From assembly GCA_027322375.1 (NCBI GenBank), contig DAHVRS010000415.1, positions 1-18,442 on the forward strand: a DNA stretch of 18,442 nt, read 5' to 3'. Positions 1-7,053 of the stretch are shown here, one piece after another. Source of the stretch: Brachybacterium sp. (GTDB taxonomy: Bacteria; Actinomycetota; Actinomycetes; Actinomycetales; Dermabacteraceae). Numbering within the stretch: the first letter of the stretch is position 1; each line of letters starts with the position of its first letter. The position numbers and the translations under genes are program-made. Under the pieces are notes generated by a model. That model was not told the origin of the DNA and did no database searches. It saw only the letters and a list, made by a program, of their open reading frames with translations.

Positions 1-487
1 CGGGGATGCCGGGCTCGGGGTCGGCGGCGACGCCCGGCAGACCCTCGGCGACGCGGTTGACGAGGCTCAGCGGAGTGAGCTCCGCGGCGGTGCGCAGCGA
101 CTCCTCGTCCATGCGGCTCGAGCACAGCAGGATCCCGTCCACCTGCGGGGCGAGGGTGCGTACCAGCGGCAGCTCCCCCTCGGGGACCTCGCCGGCGTCG
201 GTGATGAGCAGCTGGGTGCCGAGTTGGTGGGCGCGGGCCTGGGCCCCCTTGAGCACGGCGGGGAAGAAGGGATTCTCGAGGTCGGGGACGATCACGCCGT
301 ACACGCCGGTGCGGCCGGTGATCAGCGCGCGGGCGGAGCGGTTCGGGCGATAGCCGAGCGCGTCGGCCGCCTCGCGGACGCGGCGCACGCTGCCGGCGGC
401 GACGAGCTCCGGGCGCTGGAAGGCGCGGGAGGCGGTGGCGACGGACACCCCTGCGCGGGCGGCCACGTCCTTGAGCCTCACGGCCAT
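1..487 (-). CDS. LacI-family transcriptional regulator (3' part outside window)
   Basis: About 162 N-terminal residues are visible, starting at ATG 487-485 and running open to the left edge, so the gene is cut by the window and not broken. Residues 3-50 form a classic LacI helix-turn-helix: LKDVAARAGVS, then SVATASRAF as the recognition helix, then the hinge-helix region ending NRSARAL. A periplasmic-binding-protein-like sensor domain begins at about residue 60 (GVYGVIVPDLENPFF). The start is supported by a purine-rich GAGGAGGG just upstream on the minus strand. The gene is divergent from a tagaturonate epimerase gene, and a LacI-type palindrome lies between them, so a role as local repressor of hexuronate catabolism is the natural inference. 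The effector cannot be read from the sequence. Confidence 0.93.
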   Translation of the reverse strand, partial: MAVRLKDVAARAGVSVATASRAFQRPELVAAGSVRRVREAADALGYRPNRSARALITGRTGVYGVIVPDLENPFFPAVLKGAQARAHQLGTQLLITDAGEVPEGELPLVRTLAPQVDGILLCSSRMDEESLRTAAELTPLSLVNRVAEGLPGVAADPEPGIP

Positions 488-578
488 GGCCCCTCCTCGA
501 CTCCGACATCCGATGCAACGATTTCAGTCCCGACGAAGACTACCCGACGGATGGTGCTTCCCGGCAGGCCAGAAGTAT

Positions 579-590
579 GCAATCGTTTGC
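579..590. promoter_or_regulatory. Candidate LacI-family operator upstream of uxaE
   Basis: GCAATCGTTTGC is an inverted repeat (GCAA...TTGC) with a central CG, the usual shape of LacI-family operators. It lies 56 bases before the uxaE ATG at 646 and overlaps an in-frame upstream ATG at 577, which argues against that ATG as the start. A weaker related element, TGCAACGATTTCA at 514-526, lies nearer the regulator gene and could serve autoregulation, but its half-site spacing is one base short. No clear -35/-10 pair could be assigned. Confidence 0.6.
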
Positions 591-645
591 GGTAGACCTC
601 TGCGGCCCGCCGGGCCGCCCCCTCCTCCCGGAACGGAGCCCCGTC

Positions 646-2082
646 ATGACCCTGCGCACCGACGCCCTCGAGGCGAGCATCTACTACGACGGCGGACGCC
701 GCTCGCTGCGGATCACGGCCGCCGACGCCGCCACCCTGAACCCCTTCGACGGCACCGCCGCCGCATCCGGGAACGGCCATGTGCTCACCGGTCCCCTCTC
801 GACCGCGAACGCTCTCGCCCTCCAGGACGCCTTCGAGGTGCTGCGCCCGCAGCTGATCAGCGGCCACCGCACCTCCGTGGGCACCGGTGACCGCACGGGC
901 CTGGCGACCCCCGGGCAGGCGCGCGCCTTCGGCGAGTCCGGCGCGGGTGTCAAGCCGGTCCTCGCCCAGCAGTCGATCCGCGAGATGGACCGCCTGGGCC
1001 GCAGCGCCCGCTCGGTGATGGATGACGCCGTCTTCGGTCTGCTCGAGGCCGGCTGGGACCGCGGCTTCGGCGCGGACTGCGACCACATCAAGACCAGCGA
1101 GGGCATCGACCGCGGTCTCGAGGCGGGCTTCCGGATGTTCACCCTGGACCCGGGAGACGCCGTCGCCGACGTCACCGCCGGGGTCACCCGTGCGGATGCC
1201 GAGGCGCTGGACTGGGACGCGCTCGAGGACACCCTCGACGCAGCGCTCGCCCGCTACACCGGCACCACCCTCGACCTCGGCGCGCGCAGCCTCGAGGTCA
1301 CCGAGCAGGACGTGCTCACGGCCGTGGTGAAGTACGGTGCTGCGGTCGCCGAGGCGATGCGCCTGTACCGCCACGCCACCTCGAATGCGACCGACGAGAT
1401 CGAGATCGAGTTCGCGGTCGACGAGACCCCGTGGATCACGAGCTTCTTCGAGCACTTCTACCTCGCCACCGAGCTGCGCCGCCTGGGCGCGACCTGGTCG
1501 AGCTTCGCTCCGCGCTACGTGGACGGCTTCGAGAAGGGCGTGGAGTTCCGCGGCGACGTCGACGCGCTGCGCGCGAACCTCGAGGCGCATCACGCGATCG
1601 CCGAGCAGTTCGGCGGCTACAAGATCTCCCTGCACACCGGCTCGGACAAGTTCTCGATCTACCCGCTGTGCGCGGAGGCGACCGACGGGCTGGTGCACCT
1701 GAAGACCTCCGGCACCAGCTGGCTGTGCGGCCTCGAGGTCGTCGCCGAGCACGATCCGGAGCTGTTCACCCGCATCTGGGACATCTCCCGCGCCTCCTAT
1801 GTGAAGGCCCGCGCGAGCTACCAGGTCTCTGCGGAGGAGGACCGCACTCCCACCTCGCTCGCGGGCGTGGACCTCGTGGAGCTGATCCGAGCGGAGGACT
1901 CCCGCCAGATCCTGCACGTGGGCTTCGGCGACTCGCTGGGCGGGACCGACGCCTCCGGCGTGTCCGTCCACGACCGGGTGCTCGACGTGATCGCCGCGCA
2001 CCAGGAGCAGCACAGCACCCTGCTCGCCGCCCACATCGGCCGCCACCTGGCGCCCTTCGCCGCGGTCGCCGCGCGCGTCTGA
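646..2082 (+). CDS. uxaE: Tagaturonate epimerase family protein (UxaE-like)
   Basis: A 478-residue protein. The UxaE family, described from Thermotoga, interconverts D-tagaturonate and D-fructuronate, linking galacturonate and glucuronate catabolism in the cytoplasm. Recognisable blocks are a VGTGDRTGLATPG segment near residue 80, GADCDHIKTSEG around residues 143-153 followed by FRMFTLDPGD, SLHTGSDKFSIYP at 328-340 (highly family-like, His330), and VHLKTSGTSWL shortly after. The ATG at 646 is chosen because GGAG (635-638) sits 7 bases upstream; the longer in-frame start at 577 overlaps the candidate operator and has no ribosome site. The divergent LacI regulator suggests induction by a hexuronate-derived signal. 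Other hexuronate genes would lie outside the window. Assignment is by motif memory, so the exact substrate remains an inference. Confidence 0.85.
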   Translation: MTLRTDALEASIYYDGGRRSLRITAADAATLNPFDGTAAASGNGHVLTGPLSTANALALQDAFEVLRPQLISGHRTSVGTGDRTGLATPGQARAFGESGAGVKPVLAQQSIREMDRLGRSARSVMDDAVFGLLEAGWDRGFGADCDHIKTSEGIDRGLEAGFRMFTLDPGDAVADVTAGVTRADAEALDWDALEDTLDAALARYTGTTLDLGARSLEVTEQDVLTAVVKYGAAVAEAMRLYRHATSNATDEIEIEFAVDETPWITSFFEHFYLATELRRLGATWSSFAPRYVDGFEKGVEFRGDVDALRANLEAHHAIAEQFGGYKISLHTGSDKFSIYPLCAEATDGLVHLKTSGTSWLCGLEVVAEHDPELFTRIWDISRASYVKARASYQVSAEEDRTPTSLAGVDLVELIRAEDSRQILHVGFGDSLGGTDASGVSVHDRVLDVIAAHQEQHSTLLAAHIGRHLAPFAAVAARV

Positions 2083-2094
2083 GCCAGACCCGCC

Positions 2095-2149
2095 GCTGAC
2101 AGCGAAGGACCCGCGCACCGGATCGGTGCGCGGGTCCTTTGCTGTCAGC
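2095..2149. terminator. Long bidirectional hairpin terminator between uxaE and bioY
   Basis: The arms 2095-2120 and 2124-2149 pair over 26 bp with only one G:U pair, closing on a 3-base loop (GAT). The inner stem is GGACCCGCGCACCG with its complement. It lies 12 bases after the uxaE stop and 9 bases beyond the bioY stop, so it can serve both converging genes. The stem is much longer than a typical intrinsic terminator. On plus, a short CCTTT run lies within the right arm instead of after it. Confidence 0.8.
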
Positions 2150-2158
2150 AGGTGCTGG

Positions 2159-2776
2159 TCAGCGGCGCTCGTCGAGGGCGCGCACGCCCTTCCACGCAGC
2201 GGGGATCAGCACCGCGGCGAGCGCGGCCTTGACGATGCCGCCGGGGATGAAGGGCCACAGACCCGCGGCGAGCACATCGCCGACGCCGGCGCCCGCACCC
2301 ATCACGGCGTTGAGGATCATCGCGAGGTACGGCACGCCCACGAGGAAGGGCACGACGCTCGCGGCGACGAAGCCGACCATCGCGAGGACCGGGCGGCGGT
2401 CCCAGGCGCGCTCGGCGAACCAGCCGGCGACGAACGCGGCGGGGATGAAGCCGATGATGAAGCCGAAGCTCGGGGAGAGGATCGAGGCGGGCCCGCCGGA
2501 GAACTCGGCGAACACGGGCGCACCGGCGAGGCCGACGGCCGCATAGCTCAGCAGCGAGAGCGCACCGCGGCGGGAGCCGAGCGCGGCGCCCACGAGGATC
2601 ACGCCGAGGGTCTGCCCGGTGATCGGCACGAGCGGCAGCGGGATCGTGAGCTGGGCGAGTGCGGCGACCACGACGGCGCCTGCGGAGACGAGCAGCGCGT
2701 CCCGCAGCAGGGTGCGGTGCGGGGCCAGTGCGTCGGCCAGGACAGGACGGCGAGCCGGAACGGCGATCGCGGACAT
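2159..2776 (-). CDS. bioY: Biotin transporter S component BioY
   Basis: A 205-residue integral membrane protein, the biotin-binding S component of an ECF-type importer. The family signature PITGQTLGVILVGAALGSRRG is followed by GLAGAPVFAEFSGGP, a FGFIIGFIPAAFVAGW membrane segment and a C-terminal WPFIPGGIVKAALAAVLIP block, all standard for BioY. The start at ATG 2776-2774 (MSAIAVP) is preferred over an in-frame upstream ATG because AGGAG (plus coordinates 2781-2785) lies directly before it, though the 4-base gap is short. No BioM or BioN genes are in the window, so it either uses a shared energising module or works alone. It lies 56 bases downstream of the M50B-type gene on the same strand. 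No convincing BirA or BioQ operator was found. Confidence 0.93.
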   Translation of the reverse strand: MSAIAVPARRPVLADALAPHRTLLRDALLVSAGAVVVAALAQLTIPLPLVPITGQTLGVILVGAALGSRRGALSLLSYAAVGLAGAPVFAEFSGGPASILSPSFGFIIGFIPAAFVAGWFAERAWDRRPVLAMVGFVAASVVPFLVGVPYLAMILNAVMGAGAGVGDVLAAGLWPFIPGGIVKAALAAVLIPAAWKGVRALDERR

Positions 2777-2804
2777 GGAGCTCCTCAAGGACGTGAATGG
2801 GAAA

Positions 2805-2829
2805 GCCGGGCCCACACTACCCGCCCGGC
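2805..2829 (-). terminator. Possible weak terminator between M50B-type gene and bioY
   Basis: GCCGGGC (2805-2811) and GCCCGGC (2823-2829) form a 7-bp stem with an 11-base loop. Read on minus, the stem is followed by CTTTCCCATT, a weak T-rich tail, so it could end or attenuate transcription leaving the peptidase gene. It might equally be part of the bioY leader. Confidence 0.35.
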
Positions 2830-2832
2830 CGC

Positions 2833-3543
2833 TCAGCGCAGCGCGGCGACCAGCACCGACCCCGCCCACCAGGTGCACAGCAGCAGCACGAGCCCGAACA
2901 GGCCCGTCCACACCACCGCAGGCAGCGGGGTGAGGCGGGCGAGCTGACCGGGGTCATCCTGCGCCGTGCCGCCACGGGCGACGGCGCCGAGGTGCCGCCA
3001 CGCCCCGAGCAGCAGCACCACTCCCGCGGCGAGGGTGAGCAGCCCGGCGAGCGCGGGCGGGCCCCACCACCACAGCGCCCCGATCGCGACCGCGCTCGTC
3101 ACCACCGCGAGGACAGTGTGGAGAGAGCGGGTGAACACGAGCGAGACCACGAGCACCACGAGCGCGGCGAACAGGGCCGGCCTCGCCCAGCCGGCGAGCG
3201 CGATCTGGACCAGCACGGCGCCGACGAGCGCGGGCGCCGGATAGCCGGCGGCGGTGGAGAGGATGCGGCCGATCCCCCGCCGGGGGCCGACGGTCACCGC
3301 ATGACCGGACATGTCCGCGGAGACGACGAATCCGGTGAAGCGCCGCCCCATGAGGATCCCGACAGCGGCGTGGCCGAGCTCGTGCACGATCGTCACGCCG
3401 GGCCGCAGCAGCCGCCACAGCGGCGGCACGGCGACGGCGAGCGCCGCCAGCCCCAGGGCGAGCAGGATCCACGGCCCGCCCGTCGGAGCCTGCCCGGGGA
3501 CCAGCCGCTGCCCGATCTGGTCCAGGAGCTGTGCGAGGTCCAT
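2833..3543 (-). CDS. M50B-type membrane metallopeptidase family protein
   Basis: A 236-residue, highly hydrophobic protein. A first membrane segment lies at about 24-44, then VTIVHELGHAAVGILMG at 50-68 with the HExxH zinc motif (His54, Glu55, His58), as in peptidase M50B-like proteins. Further hydrophobic stretches lie at about 96-118, 123-137, 141-160, 163-180 and 208-233. Members of this family are integral membrane proteins of mostly unknown substrate; activity is inferred only from the motif. The start is uncertain: ATG 3543 is the only in-frame candidate near the hydrophobic start, yet the best ribosome site (GGGGAGG, plus coordinates 3562-3568) is 18 bases away and better spaced for an out-of-frame ATG at 3551. 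The gene is divergent from the GH78 gene and upstream of bioY. Confidence 0.82.
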   Translation of the reverse strand: MDLAQLLDQIGQRLVPGQAPTGGPWILLALGLAALAVAVPPLWRLLRPGVTIVHELGHAAVGILMGRRFTGFVVSADMSGHAVTVGPRRGIGRILSTAAGYPAPALVGAVLVQIALAGWARPALFAALVVLVVSLVFTRSLHTVLAVVTSAVAIGALWWWGPPALAGLLTLAAGVVLLLGAWRHLGAVARGGTAQDDPGQLARLTPLPAVVWTGLFGLVLLLCTWWAGSVLVAALR

Positions 3544-3636
3544 CGGGCCATGGTGGCACCGCCTCCCCGGAAGTGGCTGAGAGCGTGGAAGACTGGAGCG
3601 CGACGTCGACGACGACCCCAGGAGCAGGTGGTTTCC

Positions 3637-5916
3637 GTGCCCGAGATCGATCCGACCCAGGCCGCGTGGATCACCGCCCCCGGCGAGGACCCGCAGAACC
3701 CGTTGCTGCGCACCGCGATCGACCTGCCCTCCCCGCCCGTCGCGGCGACGCTGCGGGTGACGGGGCTGGGCACCTTCCGTGCGGCGCTGAACGGCACCGA
3801 GGTGGATGATGCGCGCCTGGACCCGGGGCTCACCGATCCGCGGATCCGCGTGCAGGTGCGAGAGCTCGAGGTGGGCCCTCTGCTGCGCCGCGGCGAGAAC
3901 GTGCTCGGGATCGAGCTGGGCCGCGGCTTCCACGCCCTGACCACCCCGAACGTGTGGCGCTGGCACCAGGCGCCGTGGCGCGGGCCGGTACGGGCCTGGG
4001 CGCAGCTGCGGATCCATCTTGCCGACGGCTCCTCCCGGGCGGTCGCGACCGGTCCCGAGTGGCGCACCCGTCCGGGCCCTGTGGTCTTCGACTCGATGTT
4101 CGAGGGCGAGACCTTCACCCCGAGCGAGGACCCGGAGGCCTGGCTCCGCCCCGGCTACGACGACTCCGCCTGGGATCAGGTGCTCGCCTTCCCCTCCCGG
4201 CCTGCCGCGCCGACGGCCCGGCATCGCCGTGACCTGCCCGAGCCGGTCCTGCAGCTCCAGGTGCAGGAGCCCGTGCGCGAGGAGGCGGAGATCACCCCCG
4301 CCCTCGTCTCCCAGTCCTCTGCTTCCACGGTCCTGGACATGGGGCGGGTGATCGCCGGCTGGTGCCGCTACTCCCTGCGCGAGGACGTGCCCGCGGACGC
4401 CCCGCCGCTCGAGCTCGTGGCCCGTCACGACGAGAAGCTCCGGGAGGACGGTCACGTCGATGACCAGAACGAGCACATCCACACGGAGCGCTTCCAGGAG
4501 GACCGGGTGCGGCTCGAGCCCGCCTTCGCCCGCTCCTTCGCGCCGCGCCACTCCTACAAGGGCTTCCGCTATGTCGAGATCGAGGCGTCGCCGGAGGAGT
4601 TCGCGCGGCTCGAGGTCACCGGGATCCTCGCCCACGCGGACGTGCGCCCGCGCAGCACCCTCAGCTCCTCCGAGCCACTGCTGGAGCAGATGGATCAGGC
4701 GATGCGCGCCTCGCTCGCGAACAACCTCCACCACGTCCCCACCGACTCCCCGAGCCAGGAGAAGAACGGCTGGACGGGCGATGCTCTCACGGCGCTCGCG
4801 GCGATGGGCACCTCCTTCGACATGCGCGCCATGCTGCGCAAATGGCTCACCGACCAGGCCGACACCCAACGGCCCGACGGCTCCCTCGCCGTCATCGCCC
4901 CGGCCCCGGACTGGGGCTACGAGGAGCTCTCCCCCGCCCCGGAATGGACGTGCCTGCTGCCGGTGGGGATGGACGAGATGGTGTGCGAGTACGGGGAGAC
5001 GGACCTCGTGGGCTCGCTCGGCGGCGCGGCCGCCCGCTATCTCGCCTATGAGCTCTCTCGTGCCGACGCCGACGGGCTGATCTCGGGGGTGCTCGGCGAC
5101 TATCTGACCCCCGGCAGCCCCGGTCCGGCCCCGGAGGACAAGCGGCTCTCGGCGACCCTGCTGGTCGCCCACGCCCTGCGCCGGCTCGCGCACGCGATCG
5201 AGCGCGCGGAGTCAGAGGACCTCCCCTCCCCGGGCCAGCTCCGCGAGGACGCCACCCGGCTCGAGCACGCGATCAACCGCGTCTTCCTCGACACTCACCG
5301 CGGCCTCTACCGCGACCCGGGCACCGTCGCGATCCCGGGCACCACCACCTACCGCCAGACCTCGAACCTCCTCCCCCTCGCGTTCGGGATCGTGCCGGAC
5401 GAGCAGGTCGACACGGTGGCCCGCCACCTGGTGGACGACATCACCGCGCGCGGGGACCACCACAACTGCGGCCACCTCGGCGTGCGCTTCCTGCTGCCCG
5501 TGCTCTCCGCGCACGGGCACGGGGAGCTCGCCCTGCGGGTCCTCGCGAACCCCACGCCGCCCGGATGGAAGGCATGGCTCGAGGCCGGGAACTCGACCTT
5601 CGCGGAGATGTGGGAGGAGCCGCGCTCGCACTCCCACTACTTCATGGGCACGCCCGTCACCTGGATCCACGAGCACGTGGCCGGCCTGCGCCGCGGCCCG
5701 GAGGGCTGGGGGCAGTTCCTCGTCGCACCCGACCCAGCGATCCCCGTCGACCGCATCGCTATGACGCGCACTACTGACCAGGGCGAGATCGCGCTGGAGG
5801 TGGACCGGGAGTCGCGCACCCTCGCCCTCACCGTGCCGGACGGCGCGCGGGCGCGGGTGGAGCTGCCGGGGCTCACCGAGGACCTCTCCCCCGGGAACCA
5901 CCGCCTCAGCTGGTGA
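3637..5916 (+). CDS. GH78 alpha-L-rhamnosidase-like glycoside hydrolase
   Basis: About 759 residues. It begins with the beta-sandwich domains usual before the catalytic (alpha/alpha)6 barrel: AAWITAPGEDPQNPLLR at the N terminus, LNGTEV and a region rich in beta-type sequence to about residue 330. The catalytic signature DSPSQEKNGWTGDA starts at Asp370, with the expected general-acid Glu at 375. A second conserved acid is in NSTFAEMWEE (Glu657), followed by SHSHYFMGTPVTWI and a C-terminal beta domain (IALEVDRESRTLALTVP). No signal peptide is seen, so it is probably cytoplasmic and acts on imported rhamnosides, or possibly on a related sugar. The start is ambiguous: GTG 3637 (VPEIDP) or GTG 3628, both near AGGAG at 3620-3624. 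The ATG at 3550 has no ribosome site and gives an Arg-rich, atypical extension. Confidence 0.88.
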   Translation: MPEIDPTQAAWITAPGEDPQNPLLRTAIDLPSPPVAATLRVTGLGTFRAALNGTEVDDARLDPGLTDPRIRVQVRELEVGPLLRRGENVLGIELGRGFHALTTPNVWRWHQAPWRGPVRAWAQLRIHLADGSSRAVATGPEWRTRPGPVVFDSMFEGETFTPSEDPEAWLRPGYDDSAWDQVLAFPSRPAAPTARHRRDLPEPVLQLQVQEPVREEAEITPALVSQSSASTVLDMGRVIAGWCRYSLREDVPADAPPLELVARHDEKLREDGHVDDQNEHIHTERFQEDRVRLEPAFARSFAPRHSYKGFRYVEIEASPEEFARLEVTGILAHADVRPRSTLSSSEPLLEQMDQAMRASLANNLHHVPTDSPSQEKNGWTGDALTALAAMGTSFDMRAMLRKWLTDQADTQRPDGSLAVIAPAPDWGYEELSPAPEWTCLLPVGMDEMVCEYGETDLVGSLGGAAARYLAYELSRADADGLISGVLGDYLTPGSPGPAPEDKRLSATLLVAHALRRLAHAIERAESEDLPSPGQLREDATRLEHAINRVFLDTHRGLYRDPGTVAIPGTTTYRQTSNLLPLAFGIVPDEQVDTVARHLVDDITARGDHHNCGHLGVRFLLPVLSAHGHGELALRVLANPTPPGWKAWLEAGNSTFAEMWEEPRSHSHYFMGTPVTWIHEHVAGLRRGPEGWGQFLVAPDPAIPVDRIAMTRTTDQGEIALEVDRESRTLALTVPDGARARVELPGLTEDLSPGNHRLSW

Positions 5917-6025
5917 CGACCTCGCCCGCGAGCAGTCGCAGCACCGCTACGCGGATCACCTGCAGCGCGAGGATTCCGAGCAGCGCGATCACCATGATCA
6001 CCCGCAGCACGGTCAGACGCAGCAT
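5906..6025 (-). CDS. Small putative single-pass membrane protein (39 aa)
   Basis: The ORF starts at ATG 6025-6023 with GGGAG six bases upstream and encodes MLRLTVLRVIMVIALLGILA, continuing LQVIRVAVLRLLAGEVVTS to the stop. It is nearly all hydrophobic, with spaced arginines, consistent with one membrane helix. Its last 11 bases overlap the 3' end of the GH78 gene on the other strand. The beginning resembles the N terminus of DUF2975-type membrane proteins, so it may be a truncated relic of one, or a genuine small protein. It is downstream of the cold-shock gene terminator and would need its own promoter. Confidence 0.5.
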   Translation of the reverse strand: MLRLTVLRVIMVIALLGILALQVIRVAVLRLLAGEVVTS

Positions 6026-6075
6026 GGTCGCTCCCTGCATCAGAGGGAAGCCCGATCATCCACCCCCGAACGCGA

Positions 6076-6116
6076 CGACGCCCGCCGCCCGGCAGAAGCC
6101 GGGACGACGGGCGTCG
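6076..6116 (-). terminator. Hairpin terminator after cspA
   Basis: The outer arms CGACGCCCG (6076-6084) and CGGGCGTCG (6108-6116) enclose inner arms CCCGG (6088-6092) and CCGGG (6099-6103). It starts 13 bases beyond the cold-shock gene stop on minus. There is no T-run, as is common in high-GC actinobacteria. Confidence 0.7.
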
Positions 6117-6129
6117 GTGATGCGGAAGC

Positions 6130-6333
6130 TCAGAGACCGCGGATGTTGGTCGCCTGCAGGCCCTTGGGGCCCTGCTCGACGTCGAACTCCACGCGCTGGT
6201 TCTCCTGCAGGTCGCGACGGCCGGTGCCGACGATGGCGCTGAAGTGCGCGAACACATCAGCGGAGCCGTCCTCGGGAGCGATGAAGCCGTAGCCCTTGTC
6301 GGAGTTGAACCAGGTGACGATGCCAGTAGCCAT
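6130..6333 (-). CDS. cspA: CspA-family cold-shock protein
   Basis: A 67-residue single OB-fold cold-shock domain. It starts [20 protein letters not shown], holding RNP1 (KGYGFI), followed by DVFAHFSAI (RNP2-like) and ending [13 protein letters not shown]. Such proteins bind single-stranded RNA or DNA and act as RNA chaperones in the cytoplasm; some are cold-induced and others constitutive. The start at 6333 is backed by AAGGA about nine bases upstream on minus. Nearly 400 bases with no convincing gene lie upstream, which would fit the long 5' leader often seen on cold-shock mRNAs. The gene symbol follows common usage; which paralogue it is cannot be told. Confidence 0.95.
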   Translation of the reverse strand: MATGIVTWFNSDKGYGFIAPEDGSADVFAHFSAIVGTGRRDLQENQRVEFDVEQGPKGLQATNIRGL

Positions 6334-6741
6334 GGCGGTATTTCCTTCGTTGTCGTGAGTCACGGTGAGTGACCCGTTCAGGTGCGCTGCCCGAGGGCGG
6401 CGCAGACCGCGGCCGACGACAGGGAGTCGTCGGTGCGATCGGTATGTGGGGGCCAGCGTGGCCGGGGCGGAGGAGGTGATGGGGGCCTTGTCTTCTCGGA
6501 GCGTTGCGCGACCGTCGTCGGTCGCCTCGGAGAGAGGCATCCTGCGCCGTGCATGTGTCCGCATCCTGCGCCGAGCGGCGAGGCTGTGCGGGCAACGTGG
6601 ACCACACTACGGCATGCCCGGCGATGCCCTCACCCGGTGTGACCCATCGGACGAACACCGCCGGTTGCGGGACGCAGTGGCCCGGCGCGGAGCAACAGGG
6701 CAGGATGGTCGCGACCAGTCAGCTGCATCGAAGGAGACCCC
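6334..6741. other. Gene-free divergent region between cspA and the monooxygenase-fold gene
   Basis: No ORF here has both a plausible composition and a ribosome site; the open frames are shadows of GC-rich sequence. It holds the likely cspA leader and promoter on minus and the promoter of the downstream gene on plus. A 13-base direct repeat, GCATCCTGCGCCG, occurs at 6537-6549 and 6561-6573 (24-base period). A minus-strand GTAGTGTGG near 6603-6611 could be a -10 region (TAGTGT), and the same nonamer occurs upstream of bioY near 2812-2820, but no good -35 accompanies either. Confidence 0.6.
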
Positions 6742-7053
6742 ATGACCGTCGTCGTCACCGCCGTGTTCCAGCCCAAGCCCGGCAAGCAGACCGAACTCGC
6801 CGAGGCGATGCGCCGCGGCATCGAGGCCGTGCACACCGAGAAGGGCTGCGAGCTCTACGCGATCCACGAGGCCGAGGACGGCACCGTCACGATGATCGAG
6901 AAGTGGACCACGGTCGAGGACCTCGACACCCACGGCGACAGCGACGAGGTGAAGATCCTTCGCGAGGACATCAAGGACCTCATCGAGGGCCCCGCGGTCG
7001 TCACCCGCATGACCCCCTTCCCCGTCGGCTCCCCCGAGCAGGGCGCGCTCTGA
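6742..7053 (+). CDS. Antibiotic biosynthesis monooxygenase (ABM/YgiN-like) domain protein
   Basis: A 103-residue single-domain protein with the ABM dimeric alpha/beta-barrel pattern: VVVTAVFQPKPGKQTELAEAM at residues 2-22, CELYAIHEAEDG in the middle, then TVTMIEKWTTVEDLDTH. Relatives include YgiN quinol monooxygenases and many uncharacterised stress proteins, so the reaction is not certain. It starts at ATG 6742 with AAGGAG (6731-6736) five bases upstream. Its stop codon overlaps the only likely start of the following membrane protein gene, which suggests an operon with translational coupling. Confidence 0.88.
   Translation: MTVVVTAVFQPKPGKQTELAEAMRRGIEAVHTEKGCELYAIHEAEDGTVTMIEKWTTVEDLDTHGDSDEVKILREDIKDLIEGPAVVTRMTPFPVGSPEQGAL

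Noticed and set aside
478..2118. 546-codon open frame on minus, antisense to uxaE
   Set aside because: Low-complexity Gly/Ala/Arg/Asp composition typical of a GC-rich shadow frame; the plus frame has clear family motifs.
2797..3636. Upstream extension of the GH78 frame by 280 codons
   Set aside because: It lies antisense to the M50B-type gene and is charged low-complexity sequence; the GH78 N-terminal domain begins at about 3640.
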